Assembly: GCF_902626525.1 (NCBI RefSeq)
Contig: NZ_CACOFR010000013.1
Span: forward strand, 1 to 43,350
DNA: 43,350 nucleotides
Source of the DNA: an uncultured Prochlorococcus sp.
Lineage (GTDB): Bacteria > Cyanobacteriota > Cyanobacteriia > PCC-6307 > Cyanobiaceae
Direction: 5' to 3'
The translations under genes and the position numbers were made by a program. Shown here one piece after another: positions 8,254 through 18,182 of the stretch. Within the stretch, counting starts at the first letter, position 1. Each line of letters begins with the position of its first letter. Under the pieces are notes generated by a model, which saw only the letters and a program-made list of their open reading frames with translations, was not told the origin of the DNA and did not search any database.

Positions 8254-9135
8254 ATGATAAAAAATTTATTTGATAACGAAAATGCAATTTTTATGGGAGC
8301 AAAAAGAACTCCTGATAATTGCTCAATTGGTATATTTGGAGTCAATTATGATGGAACATGTTCTTTTAAACCAGGTGCTAGGTTTGGTCCAGAAGCGATA
8401 AGGCAGGTCAGTTCTTGTTTAGAAACATATTGTCCAAAAATAAATAAAGATTTAGAGGATATTATGTATGTTGATTTTGGTTCAATACTAATGGATAAAA
8501 ATGACTCAAAGTCCGTTATTGAATCAGTCAAATCAGCAACAAATTTTTTAATTAATAAACACCTTAGTCCTATTATACTTGGAGGTGAACACTCTATTAC
8601 CAGAGGTGCTATTGAAGCATTAGTAAAAAAATATCCAGATTTGATATTAATTCAACTTGATGCGCACGCAGATTTAAGAGAATCATATATGGGGGATAAA
8701 CATAGTCATGCTTGTACCATGAAAAGATGCTTAGAGGTGCTACCTGAAAAGACGATTTTTCAAGTAGGTATAAGAAGTGGTACAAAGGAAGAATTTCAAA
8801 TTATGCAAAACAATAATCAATTAGTGAAATTTTCTCCAGGCGGAAAGGCACAAGAGTTTAAACAAGCTCTTTTACCATATTCTAATTCTCCTATCTATTT
8901 AACAATAGATTTAGATTGGTTTGATCCCAGTTTATTAGCAGGAACGGGGACACCAGAACCAGGAGGATTTTTTTGGAATGATTTTGAAGAAATTCTTAAA
9001 ACTTTAAAAGACTTTAGAATTGTGGCTTCAGATATTGTGGAATTATCTCCAGAAAATGATAAAAGCGGTGTTAGTAGCATAGTTGCGGCCAAAGTACTTA
9101 GAAGCTTAATTTTGTCGTTAGAAAATATGCAATAA
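8254..9135 (+). CDS. speB: Agmatinase / ureohydrolase
   Basis: 293 residues of the arginase-agmatinase fold. The binuclear manganese ligands are in place: GGEHS (H113), DAHAD (136-140), and TIDLDWFDP near 218-226. N-terminal NYDGTCSFKPGARFGPEAIR matches agmatinase, not arginase. It would release urea and putrescine from agmatine, feeding the spermidine synthase encoded immediately before it. Together the pair gives the ADC-agmatinase route to spermidine, with arginine decarboxylase elsewhere. The start ATG is one base after the speE stop. A guanidinobutyrase or other ureohydrolase specificity is possible in this family, but the coupling to speE favours agmatine. Confidence 0.92.
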   Translation: MIKNLFDNENAIFMGAKRTPDNCSIGIFGVNYDGTCSFKPGARFGPEAIRQVSSCLETYCPKINKDLEDIMYVDFGSILMDKNDSKSVIESVKSATNFLINKHLSPIILGGEHSITRGAIEALVKKYPDLILIQLDAHADLRESYMGDKHSHACTMKRCLEVLPEKTIFQVGIRSGTKEEFQIMQNNNQLVKFSPGGKAQEFKQALLPYSNSPIYLTIDLDWFDPSLLAGTGTPEPGGFFWNDFEEILKTLKDFRIVASDIVELSPENDKSGVSSIVAAKVLRSLILSLENMQ

Positions 9136-9180
9136 AAAATTTCTAAACTAAAGTGTAAAAAATAATAAAGTAAGTATGTC

Positions 9181-10293
9181 ATGGATTTGCTTAAAAGTCC
9201 TCTGTATTCAAAATATGTTCAGTCCAACGCAAAATTAGTAGATTTTGCAGGTTGGGAAATGCCTATATCATTTTCAGGATTGATCAAAGAGCACACATCA
9301 GTTAGATCCTCAGCTGGATTGTTTGATATTTCTCACATGGGTGTAATTTCAATTAAGGGAATAAATCCAAAGGATTATATTCAAAAATTTTTTCCTACTA
9401 ATTTATATTCCTTTTCTGAAGGTCAAGGGTTATATACAGTAATGCTTAATGAAAAAGGAGGAATAATAGATGACTTAATAATTTATGACCTTGGTATACA
9501 AGAAAATGATATTTCAGAAGTATTGTTAATAGTTAATGCAAGTAGATACGAATTTGATTTTCAGTGGATTAAAAATAATTTAAACACAGATGAAATTTCG
9601 ATAACAAACTTTAAAAAAAACAAAGTACTTTTAGCACTACAGGGGAAAAATTCATTCAATTTATTCGAAAAATGGCTTGAATCATCAATCTCACATATTC
9701 CTAACTTTGGATGCGAATATAAACTTTTTGAAGATATCTCACCTCATGAAAAAATTTTCATTTCCAAAACAGGATATACAGGAGAAAATGGTTTGGAAAT
9801 ACTTTTATCTAAAAAAGAAGCAATTAATTTATGGGATTTTTTAATTTCAAACAATGTTGTGCTTTGTGGCTTAGGAGCTAGAGATACTCTAAGACTTGAG
9901 GCAGGTATGCATCTTTATGGCCAAGATATAAACGAAGAAACCTCTCCATATGAAGCAGGATTAGGTTGGCTAGTACATCTAGAAAATAATCATGAATTCT
10001 TCGGAAGAAGATTTCTTGAAGAGCAGTCAAGAATAGGCATACAAAAAAAGTTAGTTGGTCTCACTATAGAAGGTAAAGCAATAGGAAGAAAAGGGTGCAC
10101 AGTACTTAAAGATGAAGAGAATATTGGAACTATCACTAGCGGCAGTTGGTCTCCAACTAAACAAAAAGCTATAGCTTTTGCATACATCAATACTTCGCAT
10201 GCCTTAATAAATAATGAAGTTCAAATCTTAATAAGAGGCAAAAAATTTAAAGGGGTTATAACAAAAAGAGCGTTTTATAAAAAAAATTATTAA
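9181..10293 (+). CDS. gcvT: Glycine cleavage system T protein (aminomethyltransferase)
   Basis: 370 residues, the normal length. The N-terminal segment [13 protein letters not shown] and DISHMGV, the central [14 protein letters not shown] and the C-terminal [25 protein letters not shown] are diagnostic of GcvT. It passes the methylene from aminomethyl-lipoyl H protein to tetrahydrofolate, releasing ammonia, relevant to photorespiratory glycine. It is separated from the other gcv genes (none here) and lies 45 bases after speB. I looked for a glycine riboswitch in that gap and saw nothing long or structured enough. Confidence 0.95.
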   Translation: MDLLKSPLYSKYVQSNAKLVDFAGWEMPISFSGLIKEHTSVRSSAGLFDISHMGVISIKGINPKDYIQKFFPTNLYSFSEGQGLYTVMLNEKGGIIDDLIIYDLGIQENDISEVLLIVNASRYEFDFQWIKNNLNTDEISITNFKKNKVLLALQGKNSFNLFEKWLESSISHIPNFGCEYKLFEDISPHEKIFISKTGYTGENGLEILLSKKEAINLWDFLISNNVVLCGLGARDTLRLEAGMHLYGQDINEETSPYEAGLGWLVHLENNHEFFGRRFLEEQSRIGIQKKLVGLTIEGKAIGRKGCTVLKDEENIGTITSGSWSPTKQKAIAFAYINTSHALINNEVQILIRGKKFKGVITKRAFYKKNY

Positions 10294-10348
10294 CTAAATT
10301 TACCCTTTAAGAATTATTATAAGTTATTGATAGATAAACCATACTTAG

Positions 10349-12145
10349 ATGAGAAACAAAATTTGTGAAGAACTCAATAATAAAGATATTGGCAAATTAG
10401 TTAATCTATGCGGATGGGTAGATAGAAGAAGAGATCATGGTGGTGTAATTTTTATCGATTTAAGAGACCATAGTGGATTCTTACAAATAACAATTAACCC
10501 CGATGATGGAGCAGATCTTTTTAAACAAGCAGAAAGCCTAAGAAATGAGACTGTAATAATGGTTAGCGGAATTATTAATGAAAGGCCTAAAGATTCAATA
10601 AATAAAAATTTAATAACTGGAAAATTAGAGCTTAAGGTTAAAGATTTGCAAATTCTAAACCAAATTAAAAAAAACTTACCTTTTCCGGTGTCCATACATG
10701 ATTATGAAAATACAAAAGAGGAGCTCAGATTAAAATATAGATATCTAGATTTAAGAAGAGGAAAATTACTAGAAAATTTAAAAACAAGACATAAAATTAT
10801 TAGAGTTGCTCGAGAATATCTTGATAATTTTGGATTTACAGAAGTAGAGACTCCATTACTTACAAAATCAACTCCAGAAGGGGCTCGCGATTTTCTTGTT
10901 CCTGCACGTCTTTCAAATGGAGAATTTTTTGCTCTACCTCAGTCCCCACAATTATTTAAACAACTTTTAATGGTTGGAGGCTTGGACAAGTATTATCAAA
11001 TCGCAAAATGTTTTCGTGATGAAGACTTAAGGGCAGATAGACAACCAGAGTTTACTCAATTAGATATAGAGATGAGTTTTATTAGTGAAGAAGAAATAAT
11101 ATCTTTTAATGAAAGTCTTATAAAAAAAATATGGAAAGAAGTTTTAAATATTAATTTTGATAATGCTTTCCCAAGAATGTCATGGCAAGCAGCAATGGAT
11201 AATTACGGCACTGATAGACCAGATACTAGATATCAAATGTTATTAAAAGATTTGGGAGAAGTATTAGGTAATATTGGCTTTAACATTTTTACCAAAGCAA
11301 TTAAGTCGGGGGGGTCTATAAAATCAATAACAGTCAAAGGAGGTAATTCAAGTATTAGCAACGTAAGAATTAAACCAGGGGGTGATATCTTCCAAGTTGC
11401 ACAAGATGCTGGAGCAGGTGGTTTAGCCTTTATAAGAGTCAAAGGAGATGAGCTTGAGACTATTGGAGCAATTAAAAACAATCTAAATGAAGATAATATA
11501 GCTGATATTTTAAGAATCACAGAAGCACAAGATGGAGACTTAATCCTCTTGGGAGCTGGCGATAAAAAAATTGTCAACCAGTCACTAGATAGAGTGCGAC
11601 AATACATTGCAAAAGACTTAAATCTTATAGATACAAATAAATGGAATTTCTTGTGGGTAACTGATTTCCCGATGTTTGAGAGAAATGAGGAGGAAAATAG
11701 ATATGAAGCATTACATCATCCTTTTTGTTCGCCAAAAAATATAGAATCTAAAGATTCTGAAAGCTTGACAAAAGAAATTGAGAATTCTTTAGCCAATGCT
11801 TATGACTTAGTTCTAAATGGTCTTGAATTAGGAGGTGGCTCTTTGCGTATTCATGAAGCCAAATTGCAACGAGAAGTTCTGAAAACGATAGGACTTACCG
11901 ATAAAAAAATTGATGAAAAATTTGGATTTTTAATAGAAGCCTTAGAAATGGGTGCTCCTCCTCATGGTGGAATAGCGTTTGGACTAGATCGCATTACCAT
12001 GCTGATCATAGGAGCAGATTCAATAAGAGAAACCATTGCTTTTCCAAAAAATCAACAAGCAAAATGTCTTCTCACAAATGCACCTTCAAATGTCTCTGAA
12101 TCACAATTAAAGGAATTAGATATTGAAATAACAATTGATAAATAA
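10349..12145 (+). CDS. aspS: Aspartyl-tRNA synthetase (bacterial type)
   Basis: 598 residues: N-terminal OB anticodon-binding domain ([23 protein letters not shown]), class II catalytic core with motif 2 ([20 protein letters not shown]) and motif 3 ([18 protein letters not shown]), and the bacterial GAD insertion between. It charges tRNA-Asp; in organisms using GatCAB, as cyanobacteria generally do, AspRS may also mischarge tRNA-Asn, but sequence alone does not settle this. A weak -10-like TATAAG lies at 10318-10323 in the 55-base gap after gcvT, which may provide a local promoter. The start ATG at 10349 (MRNKICEEL) is the usual one for the family. Confidence 0.97.
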   Translation: MRNKICEELNNKDIGKLVNLCGWVDRRRDHGGVIFIDLRDHSGFLQITINPDDGADLFKQAESLRNETVIMVSGIINERPKDSINKNLITGKLELKVKDLQILNQIKKNLPFPVSIHDYENTKEELRLKYRYLDLRRGKLLENLKTRHKIIRVAREYLDNFGFTEVETPLLTKSTPEGARDFLVPARLSNGEFFALPQSPQLFKQLLMVGGLDKYYQIAKCFRDEDLRADRQPEFTQLDIEMSFISEEEIISFNESLIKKIWKEVLNINFDNAFPRMSWQAAMDNYGTDRPDTRYQMLLKDLGEVLGNIGFNIFTKAIKSGGSIKSITVKGGNSSISNVRIKPGGDIFQVAQDAGAGGLAFIRVKGDELETIGAIKNNLNEDNIADILRITEAQDGDLILLGAGDKKIVNQSLDRVRQYIAKDLNLIDTNKWNFLWVTDFPMFERNEEENRYEALHHPFCSPKNIESKDSESLTKEIENSLANAYDLVLNGLELGGGSLRIHEAKLQREVLKTIGLTDKKIDEKFGFLIEALEMGAPPHGGIAFGLDRITMLIIGADSIRETIAFPKNQQAKCLLTNAPSNVSESQLKELDIEITIDK

Positions 12146-12187
12146 GAATATATATGGATGTTCTAAAAGATTTTTGTTTAAATAAAA

Positions 12188-12193
12188 TATAAT
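12188..12193 (+). promoter_or_regulatory. Putative -10 element of pyrG
   Basis: A perfect TATAAT in the 75-base gap between aspS and pyrG, 28 bases before the pyrG ATG. No convincing -35 is present at standard spacing, as is common for picocyanobacterial promoters. It suggests pyrG and downstream genes can be transcribed independently of aspS. Confidence 0.45.
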
Positions 12194-12220
12194 AAGGCTG
12201 TGCTTAATTAAAAATATTTA

Positions 12221-13831
12221 ATGTCAAAATTTGTTTTTGTCACTGGAGGAGTAGTTTCTAGCATTGGTAAAGGAATTGTAGCTGCAAGCTTAGGGAGATT
12301 ATTAAAGTCTAGAGGATATAGTGTTTCAATATTAAAACTAGATCCATATCTAAATGTTGATCCTGGCACAATGAGCCCTTTCCAACATGGAGAAGTATTC
12401 GTAACAGAAGATGGAGCTGAAACAGATTTAGATTTAGGCCATTATGAAAGATTTACTGATACTGCAATGACTAGATTAAATAGTGTAACTACGGGATCTA
12501 TTTATCAAGCAGTTATTAACAAAGAAAGAAGAGGTAGTTATAACGGTGGAACAGTACAAGTAATACCTCACATAACTGGAGAAATAAGAGAAAGAATTCA
12601 TAGAGTAGCAGCCAATAGTAATGCAGATATTATCATTACTGAAATTGGTGGAACAGTTGGAGATATTGAATCTTTACCTTTTTTAGAGGCAATCAGAGAA
12701 TTTAAAAATGATGTCAACAGTAATGATATTGCATACATACACGTAACATTACTTCCTTACATCAAAACTTCTGGCGAAATAAAAACTAAGCCAACACAGC
12801 ATTCAGTCAAAGAATTGAGATCAATTGGAATTCAGCCGGATTTACTTGTATGTCGAAGTGATAAATCAATAAATGATGGTCTTAAAAAGAAGATTAGTGG
12901 ATTTTGTGGAGTAAATATTAACTCTGTAATTGAAGCACAAGACGCAGATAGTATTTATTCTGTACCTCTCTCTTTAAAAAAAGAAGGTTTATGCAAAGAA
13001 ACCCTAAAGTATCTAGAACTTGAAGATAAAGAATGTGATTTAAAAAATTGGGAAAAACTAATTCACAATCTTAGGAATCCTGGAGCTCCTATAAAAGTAG
13101 CTCTTGTTGGTAAATACATTGAACTTGGAGATGCATATTTATCTGTTGTTGAAGCTTTAAGGCACGCATGCATTGAAGAAAAAGCTTTATTAGATTTGTA
13201 TTGGGTCAGCGCTGAAATGATAGAAAAAAATTCAACAGAAACTTACTTAAAGGAAGTTGATGCCATTGTAGTACCTGGTGGATTTGGAAATAGAGGCGTC
13301 AATGGAAAGATTTCAGCTATAAAATTTGCAAGAGAAAATAAAATTCCATTTTTAGGTCTTTGCCTTGGTATGCAATGTGCGGTTATAGAATGGGCTAGGA
13401 ATGTAGCGAATCTTCCAGATGCATCTAGTTCGGAACTAGACCCAAAAACTCCCAATCCAGTTATACATTTATTACCAGAACAAGAAGATATAATTGATTT
13501 AGGAGGTACAATGAGACTTGGAGTTTATCCATGTAGACTTACAAATAATACAATTGGGAAAAAATTGTATGATGAAGATATTATTTATGAAAGACATCGA
13601 CATAGATACGAATTTAATAATTACTACAAACAAAGTTTTTTAAATTCTGGATACAAAATAAGTGGAACTTCTCCAGACGGCAGATTAGTAGAGTTAATTG
13701 AATTAGAAGATCATCCTTACTTCTTAGCATGTCAATATCATCCCGAGTTTTTATCAAGGCCTGGAAAACCCCATCCATTATTTAAAGGGTTGATAAAAGC
13801 CTCTAAAGAAAATTCAACTCAATCAAATTAA
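12221..13831 (+). CDS. pyrG: CTP synthase
   Basis: 536 residues. The N-terminal amidoligase domain has the P-loop-like [20 protein letters not shown] and the [21 protein letters not shown] signature. The C-terminal class I glutamine amidotransferase domain has the nucleophile loop [20 protein letters not shown], and the final histidine-glutamate CQYHPEF. It makes CTP from UTP, ATP and glutamine, the last step of pyrimidine nucleotide synthesis. Length and motif order are standard. A TATAAT lies 28 bases upstream. queE follows after 26 bases. Confidence 0.98.
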   Translation: MSKFVFVTGGVVSSIGKGIVAASLGRLLKSRGYSVSILKLDPYLNVDPGTMSPFQHGEVFVTEDGAETDLDLGHYERFTDTAMTRLNSVTTGSIYQAVINKERRGSYNGGTVQVIPHITGEIRERIHRVAANSNADIIITEIGGTVGDIESLPFLEAIREFKNDVNSNDIAYIHVTLLPYIKTSGEIKTKPTQHSVKELRSIGIQPDLLVCRSDKSINDGLKKKISGFCGVNINSVIEAQDADSIYSVPLSLKKEGLCKETLKYLELEDKECDLKNWEKLIHNLRNPGAPIKVALVGKYIELGDAYLSVVEALRHACIEEKALLDLYWVSAEMIEKNSTETYLKEVDAIVVPGGFGNRGVNGKISAIKFARENKIPFLGLCLGMQCAVIEWARNVANLPDASSSELDPKTPNPVIHLLPEQEDIIDLGGTMRLGVYPCRLTNNTIGKKLYDEDIIYERHRHRYEFNNYYKQSFLNSGYKISGTSPDGRLVELIELEDHPYFLACQYHPEFLSRPGKPHPLFKGLIKASKENSTQSN

Positions 13832-13857
13832 TATTAATTATTTTTTTTGAAGGAAAA

Positions 13858-14529
13858 ATGACAAATTTTTTACCTTTAGTAGAACAATTTCATTCATTAC
13901 AAGGTGAAGGTTATCATGCTGGGAAAAGTGCTTTTTTTGTAAGACTAGCAGGTTGTAATGTTGGCTGTTCATGGTGCGACACCAAATATTCATGGGATGA
14001 GAAAAAATACCCCCCTACATCAATTAAAAAAATAATAGATCATATAAAAATTGCAAGAAAAAAAGGAGCATCCTTTTGCGTGATTACTGGTGGCGAACCT
14101 TTACAACATAACTTAGATAATTTTTGTAAAGCTTTCAAACAAATGACGATAGGGGAAAGACAAAACTCAATGAAAATTCATATTGAAACAAGTGGTGTTA
14201 ATACAATATCAGGAACTTATGACTGGATAACTTTATCTCCTAAAAGACATTCACCTCCAAAAAATTATTTTTTAAAAAACTGTAATGAAATAAAAATAAT
14301 AATAAACAAGATAGAAGATATTAAATTTGCTATTGAAATAAAAGAAGAAATTTTAAAACAATGTCGATTCTCAAGAATCGAAGATAATTTAATAAAAGAA
14401 GAAAAAATATATTATTTACAACCAGCATGGAACAATAAAGATGGCTTATCTCTTGCCATCGATTTCGTAAAAAATAACCCCGATTGGAAATTAAGTCTCC
14501 AAACTCATAAATACTTAAAAATTAAATAA
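13858..14529 (+). CDS. queE: 7-carboxy-7-deazaguanine synthase (radical SAM)
   Basis: 223 residues. The N-terminal QFHSLQGEGYHAGKSAFFVR is characteristic of QueE, followed by the radical-SAM cluster motif in RLAGCNVGCSWCDTKYSW (CxxxCxxC) and the VITGGEP SAM-binding strand. It converts CPH4 to CDG in the preQ0/queuosine path. A good Shine-Dalgarno (GAAGGA) sits 4-5 bases before the ATG, stronger than for most neighbours. queC, the next enzyme, follows after 5 bases, which confirms the pathway. Confidence 0.95.
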   Translation: MTNFLPLVEQFHSLQGEGYHAGKSAFFVRLAGCNVGCSWCDTKYSWDEKKYPPTSIKKIIDHIKIARKKGASFCVITGGEPLQHNLDNFCKAFKQMTIGERQNSMKIHIETSGVNTISGTYDWITLSPKRHSPPKNYFLKNCNEIKIIINKIEDIKFAIEIKEEILKQCRFSRIEDNLIKEEKIYYLQPAWNNKDGLSLAIDFVKNNPDWKLSLQTHKYLKIK

Positions 14530-14534
14530 ATTTT

Positions 14535-15209
14535 ATGACTCTTAAGAATAAATCTATAGTAATTTTATTATCTGGAGGCCTAGATTCTTCTACTGTTACG
14601 GGTATAGCAAAAAAATCCAAAGCTAAAATTTTTGGCCTTTCATTTGATTATGGTCAGCGCCATAAAAAAGAATTAAATTCTGCAACAATAATTGCAAAAC
14701 ATTTTGATATAGAAGAATTTAAAATAATTAAGCTCAACTTATCATTATGGGGAGGCTCTTCATTAACTGATCCTCGAAAAAATATTCCAACGGAGGGAGT
14801 TCTGACTAATGATATTCCTAATACTTATGTCCCAGGGAGAAATACTATATTCATTGCAGTCGCCTTAAGTTACGCCGAAGCAATAGAAGCTGATTTAATA
14901 GGATTAGGAGTTAATGCACTCGATTATTCTGGTTATCCTGATTGCAGACCTGACTATATTAATAAATTTCAAGAGTTAGCAAATCTTGCCAATAAAAGAG
15001 GAAGAGAAAATAACCCAATAAAACTTTGGACACCTTTATTAGATTTAAATAAAGAAGAAATTATTGAATTAGCAATAGATAATAATGTACCTTTAGAAAA
15101 AACATGGAGTTGTTATTCAGGTAATTCAAAACCATGTGGAAAGTGTGATAGTTGCAGAATTAGAAATATCGCCTATAAAAAATGGCTCAACAACAAAAAT
15201 AAAAAATGA
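14535..15209 (+). CDS. queC: 7-cyano-7-deazaguanine (preQ0) synthase
   Basis: 224 residues. The PP-loop ATP pyrophosphatase motif LSGGLDSST lies near residues 12-20. The zinc site is at the C-terminus, CYSGNSKPCGKCDSCRIR, with four cysteines as in QueC. VPGRNTIFIAVALSYAEA and the NALDYSGYPDCRP substrate loop are also typical. It converts CDG to preQ0 with ammonia and ATP. It is coupled with queE upstream (5 bases) and overlaps pabB downstream by 4 bases (ATGA), so queuosine precursor and folate genes share a transcript. Confidence 0.96.
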   Translation: MTLKNKSIVILLSGGLDSSTVTGIAKKSKAKIFGLSFDYGQRHKKELNSATIIAKHFDIEEFKIIKLNLSLWGGSSLTDPRKNIPTEGVLTNDIPNTYVPGRNTIFIAVALSYAEAIEADLIGLGVNALDYSGYPDCRPDYINKFQELANLANKRGRENNPIKLWTPLLDLNKEEIIELAIDNNVPLEKTWSCYSGNSKPCGKCDSCRIRNIAYKKWLNNKNKK

Positions 15210-16525
15210 AAATAAAAAAAATACCTGTAAATAAATGGATCGATCCAGAATTAATTACACATCACTTAACAAATAAATTTGGAGATAAAGGATTAGCTTG
15301 GCTAGACAGCGATGGTAAAGAAAATGGCGAATGGTCAATAATAGGAATCAAACCAAAACAAATAATCCAATCAAGAGATATTAATAACTTAGACAAAAAT
15401 AACAATCCTTTTAATAATTTAAAAAATATTCAAGAAGGGTTTTGGATTGGATGGTTAAGTTATGAAGCTGGAGTATACATTGAACCAAAAAACCCTTGGA
15501 GACCATCTGATATGGCAACTTTATGGATTGCATCATATGATCCAATTATTAAATGCAATCTAATAAATAAGGAAATAATTATTGAAGGCACAAACTTAGA
15601 TGAACTGGTTGCTTTTAAAAATATAATCAGCAATATTAATTCTTTAAAAGAAAAAAATGACATCAAGACAAATTTGAATTTCGATTTTTCTAAAATTAAT
15701 TTGAAAGAAATGGCAGAAAAATTTCAAAAAAATATTTTTCAATTAAAAAAATTAATTTCAATAGGAGATTTATTTCAAGCAAATCTGACAACTAAATGCG
15801 AAGTTCAATCAATGGGAATATATAATCCTCTAGATATATACTTAAAAATAAGAAGTAAATTAAAAGCTCCCTTTGGGGGGATAATAATCAATAATTATGA
15901 AAATCATAAAGAAGCAGTATTATCTACCTCACCAGAAAGATTTATAAAAATAGACAATGAAAATTTTGTAGAATCCAGACCTATCAAAGGAACGAGATCT
16001 AGAGATAGGGATTTAAATCAAGACGCACTTAATGCTATCGATTTAATAACAAACGAAAAAGATAGAGCAGAAAATATTATGATTGTCGATCTAATAAGGA
16101 ATGATTTAAGTAAAGTATGCGAAACAGGTAGTATTTTCGTGCCTGAATTATTAAAGCTTGAAAGTTTCTTAAAAGTTCATCATCTAACTTCAGTAATAAG
16201 AGGAAAATTAAAAAAAGACAAAAACTGGATTGATTTACTAAAAGCATGCTGGCCAGGAGGTTCTATTACTGGAGCACCTAAATTAAGATCATGCCAGAGA
16301 CTTTTTGAATTAGAGGATTGTGAACGTGGTCCATACTGTGGCTCATTTATAAAGCTTGATTGGAATGGAGAGTTTGACAGCAATATACTGATTAGATCGT
16401 TTGTAATAAAAAACAAAAAAATCAATATATATGCTGGTTGTGGAATAGTAATTGACTCGAACCCTGAAGAAGAGACTAATGAATTAAAGTGGAAACTTTT
16501 ACCATTAATTGATGCATTAAAATGA
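15206..16525 (+). CDS. pabB: Aminodeoxychorismate synthase component I (chorismate-binding)
   Basis: 439 residues of the TrpE/PabB family. The chorismate-binding core contains LFQANLTT, STSPERFIKI, RPIKGTRSR, DLIRNDLSKV and GGSITGAPKLR. The lysine in PIKGT marks aminodeoxychorismate synthase; anthranilate synthases normally have PIAGT. The first gene product of p-aminobenzoate synthesis, it works with a glutaminase subunit (PabA/TrpG-type) not encoded here. The start overlaps queC by 4 bases and the stop overlaps pabC by 4 bases, consistent with translational coupling to the next enzyme of the path. Confidence 0.9.
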   Translation: MKIKKIPVNKWIDPELITHHLTNKFGDKGLAWLDSDGKENGEWSIIGIKPKQIIQSRDINNLDKNNNPFNNLKNIQEGFWIGWLSYEAGVYIEPKNPWRPSDMATLWIASYDPIIKCNLINKEIIIEGTNLDELVAFKNIISNINSLKEKNDIKTNLNFDFSKINLKEMAEKFQKNIFQLKKLISIGDLFQANLTTKCEVQSMGIYNPLDIYLKIRSKLKAPFGGIIINNYENHKEAVLSTSPERFIKIDNENFVESRPIKGTRSRDRDLNQDALNAIDLITNEKDRAENIMIVDLIRNDLSKVCETGSIFVPELLKLESFLKVHHLTSVIRGKLKKDKNWIDLLKACWPGGSITGAPKLRSCQRLFELEDCERGPYCGSFIKLDWNGEFDSNILIRSFVIKNKKINIYAGCGIVIDSNPEEETNELKWKLLPLIDALK

Positions 16526-17349
16526 AAGCAGCTTTAGGGTGGTACAAAAATCAATGGTTAGATATTGATAAAATATTAATCTCAGCGAATAATAGAGGTT
16601 TGAAATTTGGTGATGGTATATTTGAAACAATTTTAATAAGGAAGAACAAACCTATTCTTTTTGATGAACATTTGGAAAGATTAGAAAACAGTAGCAAAAT
16701 TTTAAATATTAATCTAACTTTAAATAAATTCACTTTGAAAAAGCTAATTAATGAAGGAATTAAAAAGTTAGCTCTAGAAAATGATCACTATGGATCAGTA
16801 AGAATTAACTATAGCAGAGGAGCTAATAAAGATAGAGCACTAAAAATTAATAGTATTTTAGAGACAAAAGATTTAGATAATTTATGGCTTGAGTTCTTTC
16901 GAATAAAACCTCAATTTTCTCCACTAAGCGTTTTGATTAGTGAAATAGAAAAAAGAAACGAATTTAGTCTGATAAGTAAATGCAAAACGTTTTCATATAA
17001 TCAAGCAATACAAGTTTTAGAAGAGGCCAATAAAAAATCTTTTGATGATTCTATTCTGTTAAATACATCAGGTGAACTTTGTTGTGGAAGCACATTTAAT
17101 CTACTAATTAAACGAAACAACGAATGGATAACACCTAGAAAAGAGAGCGGTTGTTTAGAAGGAATTATGGTTGCTAAGGCTTTGAAACTGAAAATTATAA
17201 AAGAAGAATTTATTCTCCCAAAATTTCAAGATAATGACATAATTGTCGCTATTAATAGCTTATCTTGCAGGCAAATTAATCAGGTTAATGATTTAAAGCT
17301 TAGATCAAAATTCAATCCAATTTACTTTTGGGATTTATTATATAATTGA
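16522..17349 (+). CDS. pabC: Class IV aminotransferase, probable 4-amino-4-deoxychorismate lyase
   Basis: 275 residues of the fold-type IV PLP family (BCAT/D-alanine aminotransferase/ADC lyase). N-terminal NRGLKFGDGIFETI and the DEHLERLENSSKIL helix are typical. The PLP lysine is likely in SKCKTFSYNQAIQV, and LLNTSGELCCGSTFNLL plus the C-terminal NSLSCRQIN complete the fold. Alone the family assignment would leave function open, but the 4-base overlap with pabB makes ADC lyase (releasing p-aminobenzoate and pyruvate) the best call. Its 3' end overlaps the converging cobA by 28 bases. Confidence 0.87.
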   Translation: MKAALGWYKNQWLDIDKILISANNRGLKFGDGIFETILIRKNKPILFDEHLERLENSSKILNINLTLNKFTLKKLINEGIKKLALENDHYGSVRINYSRGANKDRALKINSILETKDLDNLWLEFFRIKPQFSPLSVLISEIEKRNEFSLISKCKTFSYNQAIQVLEEANKKSFDDSILLNTSGELCCGSTFNLLIKRNNEWITPRKESGCLEGIMVAKALKLKIIKEEFILPKFQDNDIIVAINSLSCRQINQVNDLKLRSKFNPIYFWDLLYN

Positions 17350-18137
17350 GCTTTATTAATGTCTGATAAATAGACTTCAGAAACTTTAGTTATATTATTC
17401 TCAACCTTAAATTCAACAATTTTTCCAATTATAATTATTGATGGGGATAAAAATTCTTTAGCTTTGATTGTATCAGCAAGATTTACTAATTTCTCTATCA
17501 AACATTTTTGATTTTTCAAAGTTGCTTCTTGAATTACGGCACATTTAGTATTTTTATTTAAACCACCCAAAATTAATTCTTCAACAATAAATTTAATATT
17601 TTTTATACCCATAAAAATTACTAAGCTATCTGAAGATTTAGCTAACTTTCTCCAGTTAACGCTCCTTTTTTCCTTATCTGAGTGCTCATGACCAGTAACG
17701 AAAGTTACAGAACTAGCTGCATCTCTATGAGTAAGTGGAATCCCAAAATATGATGGAGCAGCTATACCAGAAGTTATCCCTGGGACAATCTCAACTGAAA
17801 CTCCATTTTTTTCTAGAAAAGATACTTCTTCACCACCCCTAGAAAAAACAAAAGGATCTCCCCCTTTCAGCCTTACAACATTTTTACCTTCTTTGGCCAA
17901 TTTTAAAATAAGAGCATTGGTTTCAGCCTGAGGCACAGAACACTTACCAGCTCGTTTACCGACATGAAAAATTTCTGTATTTGTTCTTACCTCTTTTGTT
18001 ATCTCATCTGGAATTAAAGCATCATGAACTAAAGCATCACAATTTTTTATTAGACGTACAGCTTTAAGAGTCAAAAGCTCAGGGTCACCAGGACCGGCTC
18101 CAACTAAATAAACAATACCAGGCACATTAATCTCCAT
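17322..18137 (-). CDS. cobA: Uroporphyrinogen-III C-methyltransferase (SUMT)
   Basis: About 271 residues. It has the tetrapyrrole methyltransferase N-terminus VYLVGAGPGDPELLTLKA, the RLKGGDPFVFSRGGEE signature, VVPGITS-like EIVPGITSGIAAPSYFG and PLTHR. It adds two methyls to uroporphyrinogen III to give precorrin-2, for siroheme and cobalamin. There is no CysG-type N-terminal fusion; this is the stand-alone SUMT. An ATG at 18137 (MEINVPG) is preferred over an in-frame TTG at 18143. It is divergent from the MFS gene (45 bases apart) and overlaps pabC tail-to-tail. Confidence 0.94.
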   Translation of the reverse strand: MEINVPGIVYLVGAGPGDPELLTLKAVRLIKNCDALVHDALIPDEITKEVRTNTEIFHVGKRAGKCSVPQAETNALILKLAKEGKNVVRLKGGDPFVFSRGGEEVSFLEKNGVSVEIVPGITSGIAAPSYFGIPLTHRDAASSVTFVTGHEHSDKEKRSVNWRKLAKSSDSLVIFMGIKNIKFIVEELILGGLNKNTKCAVIQEATLKNQKCLIEKLVNLADTIKAKEFLSPSIIIIGKIVEFKVENNITKVSEVYLSDINKAQLYNKSQK

Positions 18138-18182
18138 TAACAAGTATGGTAGTAGAAGTTAATCGCATTGAAGGTAAATATT

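Noticed and set aside
9136-9180. Possible glycine riboswitch before gcvT
   Set aside because: The gap is only 45 bases and A/T-rich, with no paired helices; too short for an aptamer.
11233-11607. 124-codon open frame on the minus strand
   Set aside because: Antisense to the GAD region of aspS, with no promoter or ribosome site and no recognisable protein features.
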